The notes beneath the pieces were generated by a model. That model worked only from the letters and a program-made list of their open reading frames with translations, was not told where the DNA came from and made no database searches. 12,252 nucleotides of DNA from the NCBI GenBank assembly GCA_964554105.1, contig CAZKNF010000086.1, positions 1 through 12,252 of the forward strand, read 5' to 3'. A program made the position numbers and the translations under genes. The DNA comes from CAZKNF01 sp964554105 (GTDB taxonomy: Bacteria; Bacteroidota; Rhodothermia; Rhodothermales; VXPQ01). Shown one piece after another: positions 1 through 7,216 of this stretch (positions are counted from its first letter, which is position 1; each line of letters begins with the position of its first letter).

Positions 1-1
1 A

Positions 2-31
2 ATCGACTGCATCGCGGCCCTGAACAGTTAG
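2..31 (+). CDS. Possible 3' tail of an upstream gene (partial)
   Basis: Reading from base 2 gives IDCIAALNS followed by TAG at 29-31, which could be the last nine residues of a gene cut by the window edge. Only 30 bases are visible. No family can be named, and the frame could be open by chance. The other two forward frames give a stop within about 20 bases or run without a stop into the next gene, so none is clearly better. Confidence 0.2.
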   Translation: MDCIAALNS

Positions 32-114
32 GCCCCGACGTTAGGTCGATCGTTCATCCGGTCATATTTCAGTATCCAATAGCTCGTCACACGCCTAAAC
101 ATCTCCAATCTGCC
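32..114. other. Leader region of the first gene
   Basis: This stretch precedes the PLP-enzyme gene. It is less GC-rich than the coding DNA around it, as expected for a promoter/leader, but I see no clear Bacteroidota-type -33/-7 pair, no Shine-Dalgarno sequence before the ATG at 115, and no strong hairpin. Confidence 0.3.
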
Positions 115-1335
115 ATGTTGAACAGACGAATCGTCCTCCAGCGCCTCATGAGCATGCCCTTTCTGGGCGGATTTCTAGGCGGACTCGCGGCAGGTCGCGG
201 CGCCTCCGAGATCGCTTACGGCATACCTGGCAATCGCGATTATTTCCAGGAGCTCGGCGTCCGAACGTTCATCAACGCCGCCGGAACATTGACTTCGCTG
301 ACCGGCTGCCTCATGCCCGAAGAGGTCGTCGACGCGATCGAATACGCTAGCCGGCATTATGTGGGCCTCGACGAAATCCAGGACAGAGTCGGCGAACGCA
401 TTGCGGAGCTCCTCGGATGCGAGTCGGCGACGGTCACCTCTGGTGCCTTCAGCGCCATGACCCTAGGACTTGCCGGCGTCATGTGCGGAATGGATACGGA
501 TAAGGTTTCGCAGCTGCCGGATGTGACCGGCATGAAGAACGAGGTTATCAAGCTTAAGTCTTCGCACTACATCAGCTACGTCCACGCGCTCCTGAACACC
601 GGTGCAACCGTCATTGAAGTCGATACGCTGCAGGAACTCGAAGATTCGATCAGTGACCGAACGGCGATGTTGTTCGTTCTGAATGCCTACAACGACAGCC
701 AGATCGGGCATGAAGAGGTCGTCGCGGCGGGCAAGAAGCATGGCATCCCCACGTTCAACGACTGTGCAGCCGACGTACCACCGGTCGAGAACTTGTGGAA
801 GTACACGGACATGGGGTATGATCTCGTGGCGTTTTCGGGGGGAAAGGGGATAAAAGGTCCGCAGAGTGCCGGACTGCTACTGGGTCGACGAGACCTGATC
901 GCGGCCGCCCGCCTGCATGCACCGCCGAGAGGTGACACAATCGGCCGGGGCATGAAGGTGAACAAGGAAGAAGTCCTCGCCATGCTCGTCGCGTTAGAAA
1001 TGTATCTGGAGAAGGATCATGAACGCGAATGGAGCCTCTGGGAATCACAGATCGAACACATCAGTGACGCCGTCGCGAGCGTCGCCGGCACGGAAACGGA
1101 GCACTACGTCCCTGAGGTCGCCAATCACGTTCCGACGCTCCGGATTACCTGGGATGAAGACCGCATCCCGCTCGCGCCCGCTGAGGCGAAGATCCGCTTG
1201 CGCGACGGACATCCGTCCATAGAGATGGGTGGAGGCTCGGACGGCCTGAGCCTCTCCACGTGGATGATGCGTCCCGGAGAGGAGCGAATCGTCGGACGCA
1301 GAATTCGGGAGGTCCTGACGGAAGCCTCGACCTGA
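115..1335 (+). CDS. Exported SelA/DgaE-like PLP-dependent enzyme
   Basis: This 406-residue protein belongs to the fold-type I PLP group that contains selenocysteine synthase SelA and D-glucosaminate-6-phosphate ammonia-lyase DgaE. The signs are the cofactor loop near residues 100-120 (GCESATVTSGAFSAM), the SHYISYVHALLNTGATVIEV block near 156-175, and the Lys motif SGGKGIKGPQSAG, in which K244 aligns with the Schiff-base lysine of the SGDK-type motif. The length fits the family. Residues 1-35 add a leader with paired arginines (NRRIVLQRL) and a Gly/Leu-rich hydrophobic stretch, which resembles a Tat signal and would suit export of a folded cofactor enzyme. SelA itself is cytoplasmic and acts on Ser-tRNA(Sec), so selenium metabolism is unlikely here. 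An amidohydrolase follows 119 bp downstream; related pairs (EF_0837/EF_0838 type) are known. A likely reaction is beta-elimination of ammonia from an amino sugar acid or amino acid, but the substrate is inferred. There is no clear ribosome binding site. Confidence 0.85.
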   Translation: MLNRRIVLQRLMSMPFLGGFLGGLAAGRGASEIAYGIPGNRDYFQELGVRTFINAAGTLTSLTGCLMPEEVVDAIEYASRHYVGLDEIQDRVGERIAELLGCESATVTSGAFSAMTLGLAGVMCGMDTDKVSQLPDVTGMKNEVIKLKSSHYISYVHALLNTGATVIEVDTLQELEDSISDRTAMLFVLNAYNDSQIGHEEVVAAGKKHGIPTFNDCAADVPPVENLWKYTDMGYDLVAFSGGKGIKGPQSAGLLLGRRDLIAAARLHAPPRGDTIGRGMKVNKEEVLAMLVALEMYLEKDHEREWSLWESQIEHISDAVASVAGTETEHYVPEVANHVPTLRITWDEDRIPLAPAEAKIRLRDGHPSIEMGGGSDGLSLSTWMMRPGEERIVGRRIREVLTEAST

Positions 1336-1381
1336 TCGGACCGGCCATCTCGACGACGCCACCGGCAAGCACGATCCCCAC

Positions 1382-1401
1382 GGCGTGTTGAAGACGCCTT
1401 T
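1382..1401 (+). terminator. Weak hairpin after the PLP-enzyme gene
   Basis: GGCGT (1382-1386) can pair with ACGCC (1394-1398) around a 7-base loop, followed by only three T residues. It lies in the 119 bp spacer between the first two genes. The stem is short and the T-run poor, so it may be chance or at most a partial attenuator. The two genes may still be co-transcribed. Confidence 0.2.
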
Positions 1402-1454
1402 GAACGAAACCTTCCGACGCGACTCACACACGCCATCTTAATTCACATTTCGAT

Positions 1455-2705
1455 ATGAACATGTTACGACTGGCAACCATCATGGTGCTTTTTGCTATTG
1501 GCGCGGCTTCATCCGGCGCGTCGGCGCAGGAATTAGATATGCTGATCGACAACGGCCACGTGATCGATCCGAAAAATGGCATTGATGCCGTCATGGACGT
1601 CGGCATACTGGATGGGCGCATCGCCGAAGTGGCACTCGACATCGCGCCGAGCCGCGCAGAGACCGTCGTCGACGCGTCCGGACTCTACGTCACGCCGGGA
1701 CTCGTCGACATGCACGTGCACGTGTTTCACGGAACCGAGCAGGACAACTACATCGGCAACAGCTTCACCAGCGTACCGCCTGACGCCTTTACGTTTCGAT
1801 CGGGGGTCACGACGGCGGTCGACGTCGGGAGTTCGGGATGGCGAAACATCCGAGACTTCATCGCCCAGACGGTCGACAACTCCGACACGCGCGTGCTTGC
1901 CTTTCTCAACATCGTGGGCACGGGGATGAAGGGCGGCGCCATCGAGCAGAATCTGACGGATATGGATCCGAAGCTGACGGCGATGACGGCGCGGCGCCAT
2001 TCGGACGTCGTCGTCGGCGTGAAGCTGGCGCATTACGAGGGGCATGATTGGGAGCCGACCGACCGCGCTGTGGAAGCCGGACGCCAGGCCGGCTTGCCCG
2101 TGATGATCGACTTCGGCAGTGCCGATCCCCCGCTCGCGATCGAGGACCTCTTCTTCGACCACCTTCGCCCCGGCGACATCTTTACCCATGCCTACGCGAA
2201 TCTGAACGGGCGCCAGTCGATTGTCGACGAGAACGGGACGCTCAGGCCGTTCATTCTGGACGCGCAGCAGCGGGGTATCGTGTTCGACGTCGGCCACGGC
2301 GGAGGGAGCTTCATGTATTCCGCCGCTGTGCCTGCGACGGAAGCCGGGTTCTGGCCAGACGTTATCAGCACCGATCTACACACCGGAAGCATGAACGGCG
2401 GCATGAAAACTGTCGCGAACGTGATGTCGAAGTTTTTGATTCTGGGCATGCCCCTCGTCGACGTGATCGAAGCCACGTCGTGGGCGCCCGCGCAGGTGAT
2501 CCAGCGTACGGAGCTGGGCCATCTCGACGTGGGTGCTGAAGCCGATCTGGCGGTCTTCCGCCTGCGTGAGGGAGATTTTGGATTTCTGGATACCCGTGGG
2601 TACAGATTGCCCGGCAGTGAGAAGCTGGAAGCCGAGCTCACGCTTCGCGCGGGACGCGTCGTATGGGACCTGAACGGAATTGCCGGATCCGTTTGGGGGG
2701 AGTGA
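1455..2705 (+). CDS. Secreted amidohydrolase/deacetylase family metallohydrolase
   Basis: This is a 416-residue amidohydrolase-superfamily TIM-barrel enzyme of the deacetylase-like (EF_0837-type, dihydroorotase-related) branch. A Sec signal peptide spans about residues 1-25 and ends GASAQ. A small beta-sandwich part follows (LIDNGHVIDPKNG), then the barrel. Likely metal residues are the HxH pair H87/H89 in DMHVHVFHG, the carboxylated lysine K190 in GVKLAHYEG, H245 in IFTHAY, possibly H281 in DVGHGGGS, and the catalytic Asp D307 in ISTDLH. The strand usually carrying a His (VMxH) reads PVMIDFG, with Asp219 instead. The sequence returns to the sandwich at the C-terminus (LGHLDVGAEADLAVF, VVWDLNG). 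It probably hydrolyses an N-acyl or ester bond in the periplasm; the substrate is unknown. The alternative start at 1461 removes two residues. It lies between a PLP enzyme and a carbohydrate-binding protein, which begins 4 bp downstream. Confidence 0.88.
   Translation: MNMLRLATIMVLFAIGAASSGASAQELDMLIDNGHVIDPKNGIDAVMDVGILDGRIAEVALDIAPSRAETVVDASGLYVTPGLVDMHVHVFHGTEQDNYIGNSFTSVPPDAFTFRSGVTTAVDVGSSGWRNIRDFIAQTVDNSDTRVLAFLNIVGTGMKGGAIEQNLTDMDPKLTAMTARRHSDVVVGVKLAHYEGHDWEPTDRAVEAGRQAGLPVMIDFGSADPPLAIEDLFFDHLRPGDIFTHAYANLNGRQSIVDENGTLRPFILDAQQRGIVFDVGHGGGSFMYSAAVPATEAGFWPDVISTDLHTGSMNGGMKTVANVMSKFLILGMPLVDVIEATSWAPAQVIQRTELGHLDVGAEADLAVFRLREGDFGFLDTRGYRLPGSEKLEAELTLRAGRVVWDLNGIAGSVWGE
2695..2702 (+). 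promoter_or_regulatory. Ribosome binding site fixing the start at 2710
   Basis: GGGGGGAG lies immediately before the stop codon of the amidohydrolase gene and 7 bases before the ATG at 2710. It favours that start over the in-frame ATG at 2680, which lies inside the upstream coding sequence. The arrangement suggests translational coupling. Confidence 0.6.
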
Positions 2706-2709
2706 GCCA

Positions 2710-3813
2710 ATGGTTCTGCCGGCCTCAATTATCTGGATACCGGACCTCGCGCTAACCGCGGCAGCGCTGTTTCTACTGGCAGCATGGCAGCTTCCACAGG
2801 ACGTCGGCGCACAGGGATGGGATAGGATGGCATCCATCATTCCCCGCGGCTACGTGAGCTACTTCACGGCCGAGGCGCCCGTGATCGACGGAAAGCTGGA
2901 TGATGAAGCATGGCAGCGTGCAGAGTGGACCGACGCCTTCGTGGATATAGAGGGTGATGTCAAGCCGAAACCTCCGTATGAAACCCGCGCAGCTATCCGG
3001 TGGGACGACTCCTATTTATACATCGCCGCTCGCATGGTCGAGCCGCACGTCTGGGGTACGCTCACGGAAAAGAACAGCGTAATCTTCCAGGACAACGATT
3101 TCGAGATCTTCGTCGATCCTGAGGGAGACCATCACAACTACTACGAGTTCGAGATCAACGCCCTCAACACGATCTGGGAATTGACAATGGAAAAGCCCTA
3201 TCGCGATGGTGGGCCGGCCGTTTCTCCTACGAACATCGACGGACTGCTCTCTGCCGTTCACGTCGACGGCACATTAAATGCTCCGCACGACACCGATGCT
3301 TCGTGGTCTGTTGAAGTCGCGATTCCCTGGGAAGGGCTGGCTCGCTACAGCCGGCTGCCGGTACCGCCCGCGGACGGCGAGCAGTGGCGGATGAACTTTT
3401 CCCGCGTGGCATGGCAGCACGAGATCGACGGGAATTCGTACGTAAAGGTGCCCGACACGCCCGAAAACAATTGGGTCTGGTCCCCGCAGGGCGTCGTCGA
3501 CATGCACAGACCGGAGCGGTGGGGATTCGTGCAGTTCTCACGAGCAGAACCAGGCGAGGCGCAGTTTCGCCCTGATCCGACGCTGCCTGCGCGCGATGCA
3601 TTGATGTCCGTATACTACGCGCAGAAGGCATTCCATCAGGAGAACGACCGATGGGCTACCGCGCCGGATGAGCTCGACCAGCCGCTGCCCGACGGCGTCG
3701 AGCTGTCGAAAAATGAAGACGGCTGGACCGCTTCGATAAGCGTACGCTCCGATGACGGGGAACGCACGTTGACGGTCGATCAGCACTCGCGGCTGACCTT
3801 CCGTACGCACTGA
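2710..3813 (+). CDS. CBM9-like carbohydrate-binding protein
   Basis: Read from 2710, this is a 367-residue protein of the carbohydrate-binding family 9-like group. The hallmark opening is VIDGKLDDEAW at about residues 58-68. It is followed by the beta-sandwich pattern IRWDDSYLYIAARM, FQDNDFEIFVDPEGDHHNYYEFEINALNT and a late ASWSVEVAIPWEGL. In characterised CBM9 domains this fold binds sugar chain ends; in secreted Bacteroidota proteins it usually accompanies polysaccharide enzymes. No catalytic module is visible. Residues about 12-35 are hydrophobic and end DVGAQ, suggesting a signal peptide or anchor, although the segment before it has no positive charge. A C-terminal tail from about residue 296 (ALMSVYYAQKAFHQENDRW) reads like the start of a type II/IV pseudopilin-style module. 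The gene starts 4 bp after the amidohydrolase stop, so the two are probably co-expressed. A later ATG at 2827 would remove the leader. Confidence 0.82.
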   Translation: MVLPASIIWIPDLALTAAALFLLAAWQLPQDVGAQGWDRMASIIPRGYVSYFTAEAPVIDGKLDDEAWQRAEWTDAFVDIEGDVKPKPPYETRAAIRWDDSYLYIAARMVEPHVWGTLTEKNSVIFQDNDFEIFVDPEGDHHNYYEFEINALNTIWELTMEKPYRDGGPAVSPTNIDGLLSAVHVDGTLNAPHDTDASWSVEVAIPWEGLARYSRLPVPPADGEQWRMNFSRVAWQHEIDGNSYVKVPDTPENNWVWSPQGVVDMHRPERWGFVQFSRAEPGEAQFRPDPTLPARDALMSVYYAQKAFHQENDRWATAPDELDQPLPDGVELSKNEDGWTASISVRSDDGERTLTVDQHSRLTFRTH

Positions 3814-3899
3814 TCTCCCATCCTCTCCGGTATCCTATTTCTCCCGATATCTCATTCGAACTGAATTCCTAGATCCATTAGTATCTGCAATCGATCCCG

Positions 3900-5105
3900 A
3901 TGAACGATTATCAAACGCGCCGGGCGTCAACAGTCCTGGCCATTCCAACTTGTTTTCTCTTTGCAGCACTCCTGTTCGCCGCCTGCCAATCGACGAGCGC
4001 GCCCGCGGACGTCGCGTCTGCTCCTGGCACGGTTTCCGGCTCCGACGCAGATTATCCGTACCGCATTCTAGCCTACGTCGGAGGGCGCACGGACATCTGG
4101 ACCGTTGACGCCGAGAAGCTGACGCACATCAATTATGCGTTCTCCCAGGTGAATGACAGCGGCGAGGCCTACTTTCGCAATCCGAATACACCTGCCCATC
4201 TCGCCCAGATACAGGCGCTGAAGGCGAAGAATCCGGACCTCAAGCTGCTCGTTTCGGTCGGCGGTTGGGGGGCCGACGGCTTCTCCGATGCGGCGCTCAC
4301 CGAATCCTCCCGTGAAAAATTCTCCCGGAGCGCCGTCGAGATGGTCAAGAATTATGGACTGGATGGTTTCGACGTCGATTGGGAATTTCCGGGTCAGCCG
4401 GGTCCTGGCATCGTGTTCAGAGAGGAAGACAAAGAAAATTTCACGCTCATGCTGCAGAGCTTGCGCGAGCACCTCGACGCGCTCAGCGATGAGCGCGGGC
4501 TGACAGGGGATGATCGGTATCTGCTCACGATCGCCAGCAATGACAACCAGCGGTTCTTCGATCATACCGAGATGGACAAGCTCCACGTCTATCTCGATTT
4601 CGTCAATGTGATGACGTACGATATGTTCAGCAGCGGATCGAGCACGACGGGACACCACACCGGGCTGTATCAATCTGCTGGACCGAATGCCCCTACCCGC
4701 ACCACTGAGGCCGCCATTCAACGCCATCTCGATGCCGGCATTCCTCCGCGGAAAATCGTCGTCGGGACCGCTTTCTACGGACGCGGCTGGGCCGGCGTGG
4801 AACCTGAAAACAACGGTCTATACCAGCCTTACGAGCGCTTTGCGGGGGCATGGGGATACGATGAGATCACGCGGGAATTCAATGAGTCAACCGGCTACGA
4901 GCGCCACTGGGACGATGCTGCAAAGGCGCCGTATCTATGGAATCCGGATTCGACTATCATGATTTCGTACGATGATCCGGAATCTCTCAGCCACAAGGCG
5001 GATTTCGTTCGTGACCGAGGGATCGGGGGAATCATGTACTGGGAGCAGAGTCACGATCCGGATCAGATCCTTCTCGATGCGATCTACCAAAATCTCCGCA
5101 ACTGA
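3900..5105 (+). CDS. Glycoside hydrolase family 18 chitinase, lipoprotein
   Basis: This 401-residue protein is a GH18 endo-/exo-acting chitinase or chitodextrinase. The catalytic DxxDxDxE motif is intact as DGFDVDWE (residues 155-162), with E162 as the acid/base. The SxGG strand reads LLVSVGGWGADGF, the beta-6 strand gives VNVMTYDMF, and the last barrel strand gives GGIMYWEQSHD, carrying the conserved Trp. The barrel fills almost the whole protein and no separate chitin-binding module is present. The N-terminus (FAALLFAACQS) is a plausible lipobox with C29 as the lipidated residue. Gln at +2 permits outer-membrane sorting, and the linker after it is Ser/Ala-rich. The reaction is retaining hydrolysis of beta-1,4 GlcNAc polymers through an oxazolinium intermediate. 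No Shine-Dalgarno sequence precedes the ATG. An 86 bp spacer separates it from the CBM9 gene. Endo-N-acetylglucosaminidase activity is the main alternative within GH18. Confidence 0.93.
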   Translation: MNDYQTRRASTVLAIPTCFLFAALLFAACQSTSAPADVASAPGTVSGSDADYPYRILAYVGGRTDIWTVDAEKLTHINYAFSQVNDSGEAYFRNPNTPAHLAQIQALKAKNPDLKLLVSVGGWGADGFSDAALTESSREKFSRSAVEMVKNYGLDGFDVDWEFPGQPGPGIVFREEDKENFTLMLQSLREHLDALSDERGLTGDDRYLLTIASNDNQRFFDHTEMDKLHVYLDFVNVMTYDMFSSGSSTTGHHTGLYQSAGPNAPTRTTEAAIQRHLDAGIPPRKIVVGTAFYGRGWAGVEPENNGLYQPYERFAGAWGYDEITREFNESTGYERHWDDAAKAPYLWNPDSTIMISYDDPESLSHKADFVRDRGIGGIMYWEQSHDPDQILLDAIYQNLRN

Positions 5106-5122
5106 CACGCAGCGGTTTCAGA

Positions 5123-5156
5123 CAAGCTGTTTTCCGCGGCGCCAAGCAGCAGCTTG
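5123..5156. promoter_or_regulatory. 7-bp inverted repeat between chitinase and lactonase genes
   Basis: CAAGCTG (5123-5129) and CAGCTTG (5150-5156) are perfect inverted copies 20 bases apart. The loop contains the small palindromes CCGCGG and GGCGCC. The element begins about 17 bases after the chitinase stop and ends about 30 bases before the lactonase start. There is no T-run, so a processing or mRNA-stability stem, or an operator, fits better than an intrinsic terminator. Confidence 0.4.
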
Positions 5157-5188
5157 CAGCACCAACTTGAAAAACGGAGCATATTCAT

Positions 5189-6337
5189 ATGAGGATGACC
5201 TCAACACGCCGCGACTTCCTGCGCATCGCCGGGCTAGCGCCGCTGGGCTACAGTCTATCTAAGGTGATTCGGCCTGTGTACGAAAATCCGCAAACGCTGT
5301 ATATCGGCACGTATACCAACGGCGACAGCGAAGGCATCTACCGGTGTCGCATGAATGCGGAATCGGGCGCGCTCGAAATCGTTGCGACCACAGGCGGGAT
5401 TGAGAATCCATCTTTTCTTGCACTCGACCCACGCGGTCGTTTCCTGTATGCGGCCAGCGAAACAGGAGAATTCGAGGGTGAACCGGGAGGCGGCGTCTAC
5501 GCCTATTCCATCGACGAGGGCTCCGGGGATCTGCAGGAGCTGAATGCAACATCGTCGCGCGGCGGGGCGCCCTGTTACGTCAGCGTGCCGCCACAGGGGG
5601 GCCACGTGCTCGTGGCGAATTACTCGGGCGGGAATGTCGCTCTCCTGCCGATCCGGTCGGACGGAAGCCTGAGTGAGGCGGCCGACGTCGTCCAGCACGA
5701 AGGATCCGGCGCCAATGAGCAGCGGCAGCAGGCCCCGCATGCGCACTGCATCGTGCCGGATGCGCTGGGCGAACATGTCGTTGCTGCAGACCTCGGGATC
5801 GATAGGGTACTGGTCTACAGGCTGGAGGGCGACGCGCTGACGCCGGCGGACTACGCCGGCGTTAAACCCGGCGCCGGGCCGCGGCATTTCACGTTTCATC
5901 CGAGCGGACGTCGGGCGTACGTGATAAACGAGCTAGACTCGACCATTACGGCCTTTGAATACGACCGCGGCACGTTGGAGGAGACCCAGACGATCGGCAC
6001 GCTTCCCGACGATTTCGACGGCGACAATTATCCCGCCGACATCCACGTTTCGGGAGACGGCAGATTTCTGTACGGCTCGAACCGCGGACACGACAGCATC
6101 GCCGTATTTTCGATCGATCCTGAGTCCGGCGATTTGTCTACGGTACAGCATGAATCCGTAGGCGGCGAATGGCCGCGCAACTTCGCAATCGACCCGACGG
6201 GCGCCTTCCTACTCGTCGCGAACCAGAACACGAACAACGTCGTCGTCTTCTCGATCGATTCCGAATCGGGGCGGATAACGCCGACGGGTAGTGATCTCGA
6301 AATACCGTCGCCAGTCTGTGTGCGTTTTTCACGATAG
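5189..6337 (+). CDS. Exported lactonase, 6-phosphogluconolactonase-like beta-propeller
   Basis: This 382-residue protein is a seven-bladed beta-propeller of the lactonase family (PF10282 type, E. coli Pgl fold). Family hallmarks are clear: QTLYIGTYT at the first blade, HVLVANYSGGNVALLPI, APHAHCIVPD followed by HVVAADLGIDRVLVYRL, and PRHFTFHPSGRRAYVINEL starting at P231. The closing blades read FLYGSNRGHDSIAVFSI and FLLVANQNTNNVVVFSI. The N-terminus carries STRRDFLRIAG, with R7/R8 in a good Tat-type context. The hydrophobic core is short and no AxA site is obvious. A cytoplasmic pentose-phosphate role is therefore unlikely; a periplasmic sugar-1,5-lactone is the more likely substrate (inference). 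GGAG at 5176-5179 gives a usable ribosome binding site 9 bases before the ATG; a second ATG at 5195 would keep the RR motif. The next gene follows after 20 bp, so the two are probably one transcript. Confidence 0.88.
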   Translation: MRMTSTRRDFLRIAGLAPLGYSLSKVIRPVYENPQTLYIGTYTNGDSEGIYRCRMNAESGALEIVATTGGIENPSFLALDPRGRFLYAASETGEFEGEPGGGVYAYSIDEGSGDLQELNATSSRGGAPCYVSVPPQGGHVLVANYSGGNVALLPIRSDGSLSEAADVVQHEGSGANEQRQQAPHAHCIVPDALGEHVVAADLGIDRVLVYRLEGDALTPADYAGVKPGAGPRHFTFHPSGRRAYVINELDSTITAFEYDRGTLEETQTIGTLPDDFDGDNYPADIHVSGDGRFLYGSNRGHDSIAVFSIDPESGDLSTVQHESVGGEWPRNFAIDPTGAFLLVANQNTNNVVVFSIDSESGRITPTGSDLEIPSPVCVRFSR

Positions 6338-6357
6338 CAACATCCGCGGGGCATGTC

Positions 6358-7161
6358 ATGGCATCTTTACGGCCACATCGCGCCTTGATATTCGCGATCG
6401 CGATTGCATGGATGGCGACTGCCGCTCCACCGCCGGCATTCGCCCAGGAACAGCGGATTCCACGCGACGAATACTTTCGGCTTCTCGAGCTGGACGACGA
6501 GTTCACCGCGCTCGATGACTTTCTGGCGATTCGCCTGGCCGAGCAGCGACCCGACTGGCCGGAGGATCGTCGGAAGCAAACGGCTCGCTTTTTCGCGTTC
6601 ATCATGACGGCGTCCGGACTCACCGCCGGCTCAGCCGACGCTCTCGAGGCCGGCGGCATAGACATCATTCACGCCATTACGGCCGACGCGCGCCCGTTCA
6701 GCGAACAATCCTTATTGGCGGATCTCGTGATCGTGGGTGACATTATCGAGACAGAAATCGCTCAAGAGGAATCTGACCTCTACGGAACTGACGACGGGTA
6801 TCATGCGAGTACGCTGGTGGATGTTCGCTGGACCCTGAAAGGGCAAGCCTCAGCGGACACCGTCGTAATCCGGCAGCGAGAGGCCCGGCAGAATAGTCGT
6901 CGCGACATCAGACCTGAAGAGGGTCGCTCATATCTGCTGCTCCTCTCGAACGGCATGTACCGGTATGGCGCTGCAAATCACGCTGCGCGCAACGAAGGGT
7001 GGCTTCCAACCGTCGAACAAGCGCCATTCTACTCTATATACCGCATCTACCCAATGGAGGCCGGCCGAATTGCATGGGGCGATTTCACACAATCGGATAC
7101 CGATTTTGCATTCGAGGACATCCGACGCGTTGACCACATACTCAGCACGTATCGGGAGTAA
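6358..7161 (+). CDS. Secreted protein of unknown function
   Basis: I do not recognise a named family in this 267-residue protein. Residues 1-30 form a Sec signal peptide with an Arg-containing n-region, a hydrophobic core (LIFAIAIAWMA) and a cleavage site after AFA, leaving Gln-Glu at the mature start. Residues about 35-110 are acidic and helix-prone. Residues about 118-200 look like a beta-rich domain: LLADLVIVGDI, then a segment ending VDVRWTLKGQ, then DTVVIRQRE and RSYLLLLSNGMY. This 'transport/exposure of VxG ... LKG ... yLLfL' rhythm recurs in many uncharacterised secreted proteins. It has no cysteines, membrane anchor or recognisable catalytic motif. It sits 20 bp after the lactonase stop, with GGGG at 6349-6351 and neighbouring G as a weak ribosome binding site, so co-expression with the lactonase is likely. 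A role in the same periplasmic process is only inferred from position. Confidence 0.75.
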   Translation: MASLRPHRALIFAIAIAWMATAAPPPAFAQEQRIPRDEYFRLLELDDEFTALDDFLAIRLAEQRPDWPEDRRKQTARFFAFIMTASGLTAGSADALEAGGIDIIHAITADARPFSEQSLLADLVIVGDIIETEIAQEESDLYGTDDGYHASTLVDVRWTLKGQASADTVVIRQREARQNSRRDIRPEEGRSYLLLLSNGMYRYGAANHAARNEGWLPTVEQAPFYSIYRIYPMEAGRIAWGDFTQSDTDFAFEDIRRVDHILSTYRE

Positions 7162-7216
7162 GGGTCGTCACCACCTGATCGTCCCGAGTCCACCACCATA
7201 ATATACAGGCGCATTC

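Noticed and set aside
115..1335. True selenocysteine synthase (SelA)
   Set aside because: The N-terminal tRNA-binding region of SelA is missing, the protein seems exported, and no selB or selenocysteine tRNA is in view. A related lyase is the better call.
1533..2297. 254-codon antisense ORF opposite the amidohydrolase
   Set aside because: The forward strand has clear metal-ligand motifs and a signal peptide, while the antisense product is rich in Arg, His and Val with no domain pattern. Long antisense frames are common in GC-rich genes.
2680..2709. Upstream ATG at 2680 as the CBM9 start
   Set aside because: It lies inside the amidohydrolase coding sequence, lacks a ribosome site, and adds 10 residues without improving the leader. 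The ATG at 2710 has GGGGGGAG at a good distance.
4068..4727. 219-codon antisense ORF opposite the chitinase barrel
   Set aside because: It overlaps the catalytic DGFDVDWE region and has no recognisable domain or signal.
5255..5899. 214-codon antisense ORF opposite the lactonase
   Set aside because: The forward frame carries repeated propeller motifs; the reverse product has no such structure.
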